The notes under the pieces: model-generated
Database searches by the model: none
Seen by the model: only the letters and a program-made list of their open reading frames with translations
What the model was told of the DNA's origin: nothing
Assembly: GCA_022843175.1 (NCBI GenBank)
Contig: JALHOE010000062.1
Location: forward strand, 1-42,121
Reading direction: 5' to 3'
DNA length: 42,121 nucleotides
Source: Deltaproteobacteria bacterium
GTDB taxonomy: Bacteria > Myxococcota_A > Polyangia > Polyangiales > JADJMO01
Part shown: piece after piece, positions 41,303-42,121 of the stretch
Layout of the letters: every line of letters begins with the position of its first letter
Numbering within the stretch: the first letter of the stretch is position 1
Position numbers and translations under genes: made by a program

Positions 41303-41466
41303 ACGTTGCGATAGCGGCCGAGCGCCAAGGTCGAGCCAGTGCTTCACCGCCATCGCGGCGATGAGCACCCCCATCAAGCTCTCTCCTGCGAGGGGGTTGG
41401 AAGTCGAGGCGCCGATCACACGCACGCCAGTATGCGCAACACCGCGGGCCTCGTCGTCGCGCTCGG
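41303..41466 (-). pseudogene. Possible OPT-like transporter remnant
   Basis: In the 305-bp gap after the STAS-like gene, the minus strand reads VIGASTSNPLAGESLMGVLI and AAMAVKHWLDLGARPL, a hydrophobic stretch that resembles the C-terminal membrane region of OPT-family oligopeptide transporters (LIAGE.LMGVL). It has no start codon, and a stop lies just upstream in frame. The evidence is weak; the rest of the gap shows nothing I can support as a gene. Confidence 0.22.
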
Positions 41467-41600
41467 CGGGATCTCATCGGCGGGAGCATCGACCAGCGCT
41501 CGCTCGCAATCGACCCGCTGACGCGGATGGTTGCCGGCCGGCACGGACCTGGCCACGCTGCCGCCCATGAGCCGTGCTAGCTGGAACCCGTGAGCAAGAC

Positions 41601-42005
41601 ATGCTGTCGCGACTTTGGATTCTCTTGCCGACCGTAGTCTCGCTTACGGCATGCCGAAGCGCTGAAGTCGCTTCCGAAGCCGCGAGGCCCGATGTTGGCG
41701 CGGACCTGTCGTCCGCAGACGTTTCCGATGGCGATATCAACGCCGGAGATGGCGCCGCAGAGAGCGATGTCGTTGTCGAGACGGGCGACGTCGCATCGGA
41801 CATCGATGCAGCGGACGCTTTCGATGGCGCGATTTGCCGGTCGCTGGCGCCTGCCGCGTGCGCGTCGAGCGGCTGTCAAAAGATTCGCTGTCGTCGCATC
41901 GACCGGCCTCGAGCCTGCAAGGAGAGCACGCTGAAGACCCTGGGTTGTCGGAGCAAGGGGCCGGTTCTTACGGGCTTCGACTGCTTCGTCGAGATCGCGA
42001 CTTGA
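41601..42005 (+). CDS. Lipoprotein, probably truncated by an insertion sequence
   Basis: 134 residues from ATG 41601. The signal peptide MLSRLWILLPTVVSLTAC gives a lipobox at Cys18. An Asp/Ser/Ala/Val linker (SSADVSDGDINAGDGAAES) leads to a Cys-rich part (CRSLAPAACASSGCQKIRC, CKESTLKTLGC, GFDCFVEIAT). The stop TGA at 42003-42005 is also the first three bases of the IS end that follows, so the natural C-terminus may lie beyond the insertion. Codon GC is lower than in other genes here. Function unknown. Confidence 0.72.
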   Translation: MLSRLWILLPTVVSLTACRSAEVASEAARPDVGADLSSADVSDGDINAGDGAAESDVVVETGDVASDIDAADAFDGAICRSLAPAACASSGCQKIRCRRIDRPRACKESTLKTLGCRSKGPVLTGFDCFVEIAT

Positions 42006-42121
42006 TCCTCCCCCGGTCTCGTGGACGGTCTGACTATGCCGCATCGCGGTGGATTTTGGACTTCAATTCGAACTCGATCGGACTGACGTAGTCGAGATGC
42101 GAGTGCAATCGCTCAGCGTTG
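42003..42121 (-). mobile_element. IS3-family insertion sequence, end and transposase C-terminus
   Basis: The element end begins TGATCCTCCCCCGG at 42003, the TG..CCCC form of IS3-family terminal repeats, and runs off the window. The other end and the target-site duplication cannot be seen; the bases just before it are GACT. The 31 bases between 42003 and the transposase stop are non-coding. Confidence 0.7.
42034..42121 (-). CDS. IS3-family transposase (OrfB), C-terminal fragment
   Basis: The last 28 codons before a TAG at 42034-42036 read NAERLHSHLDYVSPIEFELK followed by a short basic tail. This is the end of the DDE/rve integrase domain of IS3-family OrfB transposases, which usually closes with (R/Q)xRxHSxLxYxSPxEFE. 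The catalytic DDE residues lie outside the window. The rest of the gene is beyond the right edge. Confidence 0.85.
   Translation of the reverse strand, partial: NAERLHSHLDYVSPIEFELKSKIHRDAA

Noticed and set aside
1-42121. CRISPR array, prophage, rRNA or tRNA genes
   Set aside because: No regularly spaced direct repeats, phage structural genes or RNA-gene motifs were seen in the window.

Overview
The window is about 42 kb of very GC-rich bacterial DNA with dense, bidirectional coding. The gene content points to a myxobacterium (Myxococcota, probably the Polyangiales/Sandaracinaceae side). About fifteen small secreted lipoproteins have Asp/Thr/Ser/Pro-rich linkers after the lipobox Cys. There are also two eukaryote-like Ser/Thr kinases, two STAND-type ATPases with helical repeats, an unusual ECF-like sigma factor, and Cys-rich 'DADCG' proteins. 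The taxonomic call is inference from gene style; no rRNA or tRNA gene was found.

Layout. 1-6.5 kb: the 5' end of a lipoprotein gene, a possibly envelope-anchored unknown protein, a solitary MazF-like toxin, a Cys-rich lipoprotein, a YCII-domain protein, a large kinase-ATPase-repeat regulator (its stop overlaps that of the YCII gene) and a Cys-rich lipoprotein. 6.6-14.7 kb: two paralogous STAND ATPases flank a rhodanese-like protein fused to a domain with zeta/beta carbonic-anhydrase-like metal motifs, and a translationally coupled pair of lipoproteins (ferritin-like plus Ig-like). 14.8-19.5 kb: a secreted pectate lyase, a hypothetical protein overlapping a short ankyrin protein, and four small lipoproteins in a row on the + strand. 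19.5-24.1 kb: a minus-strand protein ending in a PARP-type zinc finger, a SnoaL-like remnant, a suppressor-of-fused-like protein and a VWA lipoprotein. 24.1-29.6 kb: a methyltransferase, a secreted unknown, a three-gene phosphorelay operon (REC-histidine kinase, REC, REC-Fis) and a beta-propeller-like lipoprotein.

29.6-31.8 kb is a gene graveyard. It holds a 5' piece of creatininase, the 3' half of a TetR regulator fused out of frame to the 5' two-thirds of a GT87-type membrane glycosyltransferase, and the dinucleotide-binding N-terminus of a flavoprotein. 31.8-42.1 kb: a large lipoprotein with DA and Gly tracts, a divergent sigma factor / transmembrane Ser/Thr kinase pair, a lipoprotein alpha/beta hydrolase, a protein with two STAS-like domains around a leucine-rich stretch, and a lipoprotein whose stop codon is supplied by the end of an IS3-family insertion sequence running off the window.

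The most unusual items are the rhodanese/carbonic-anhydrase-like fusion, the bacterial PARP-type zinc finger protein, the STAND paralogue pair in which only one member keeps a C-terminal winged helix, the duplicated STAS-like protein, and the deletion and insertion junctions. No CRISPR array, prophage or biosynthetic cluster was seen. All functions are read from motifs by eye; no database search was run.
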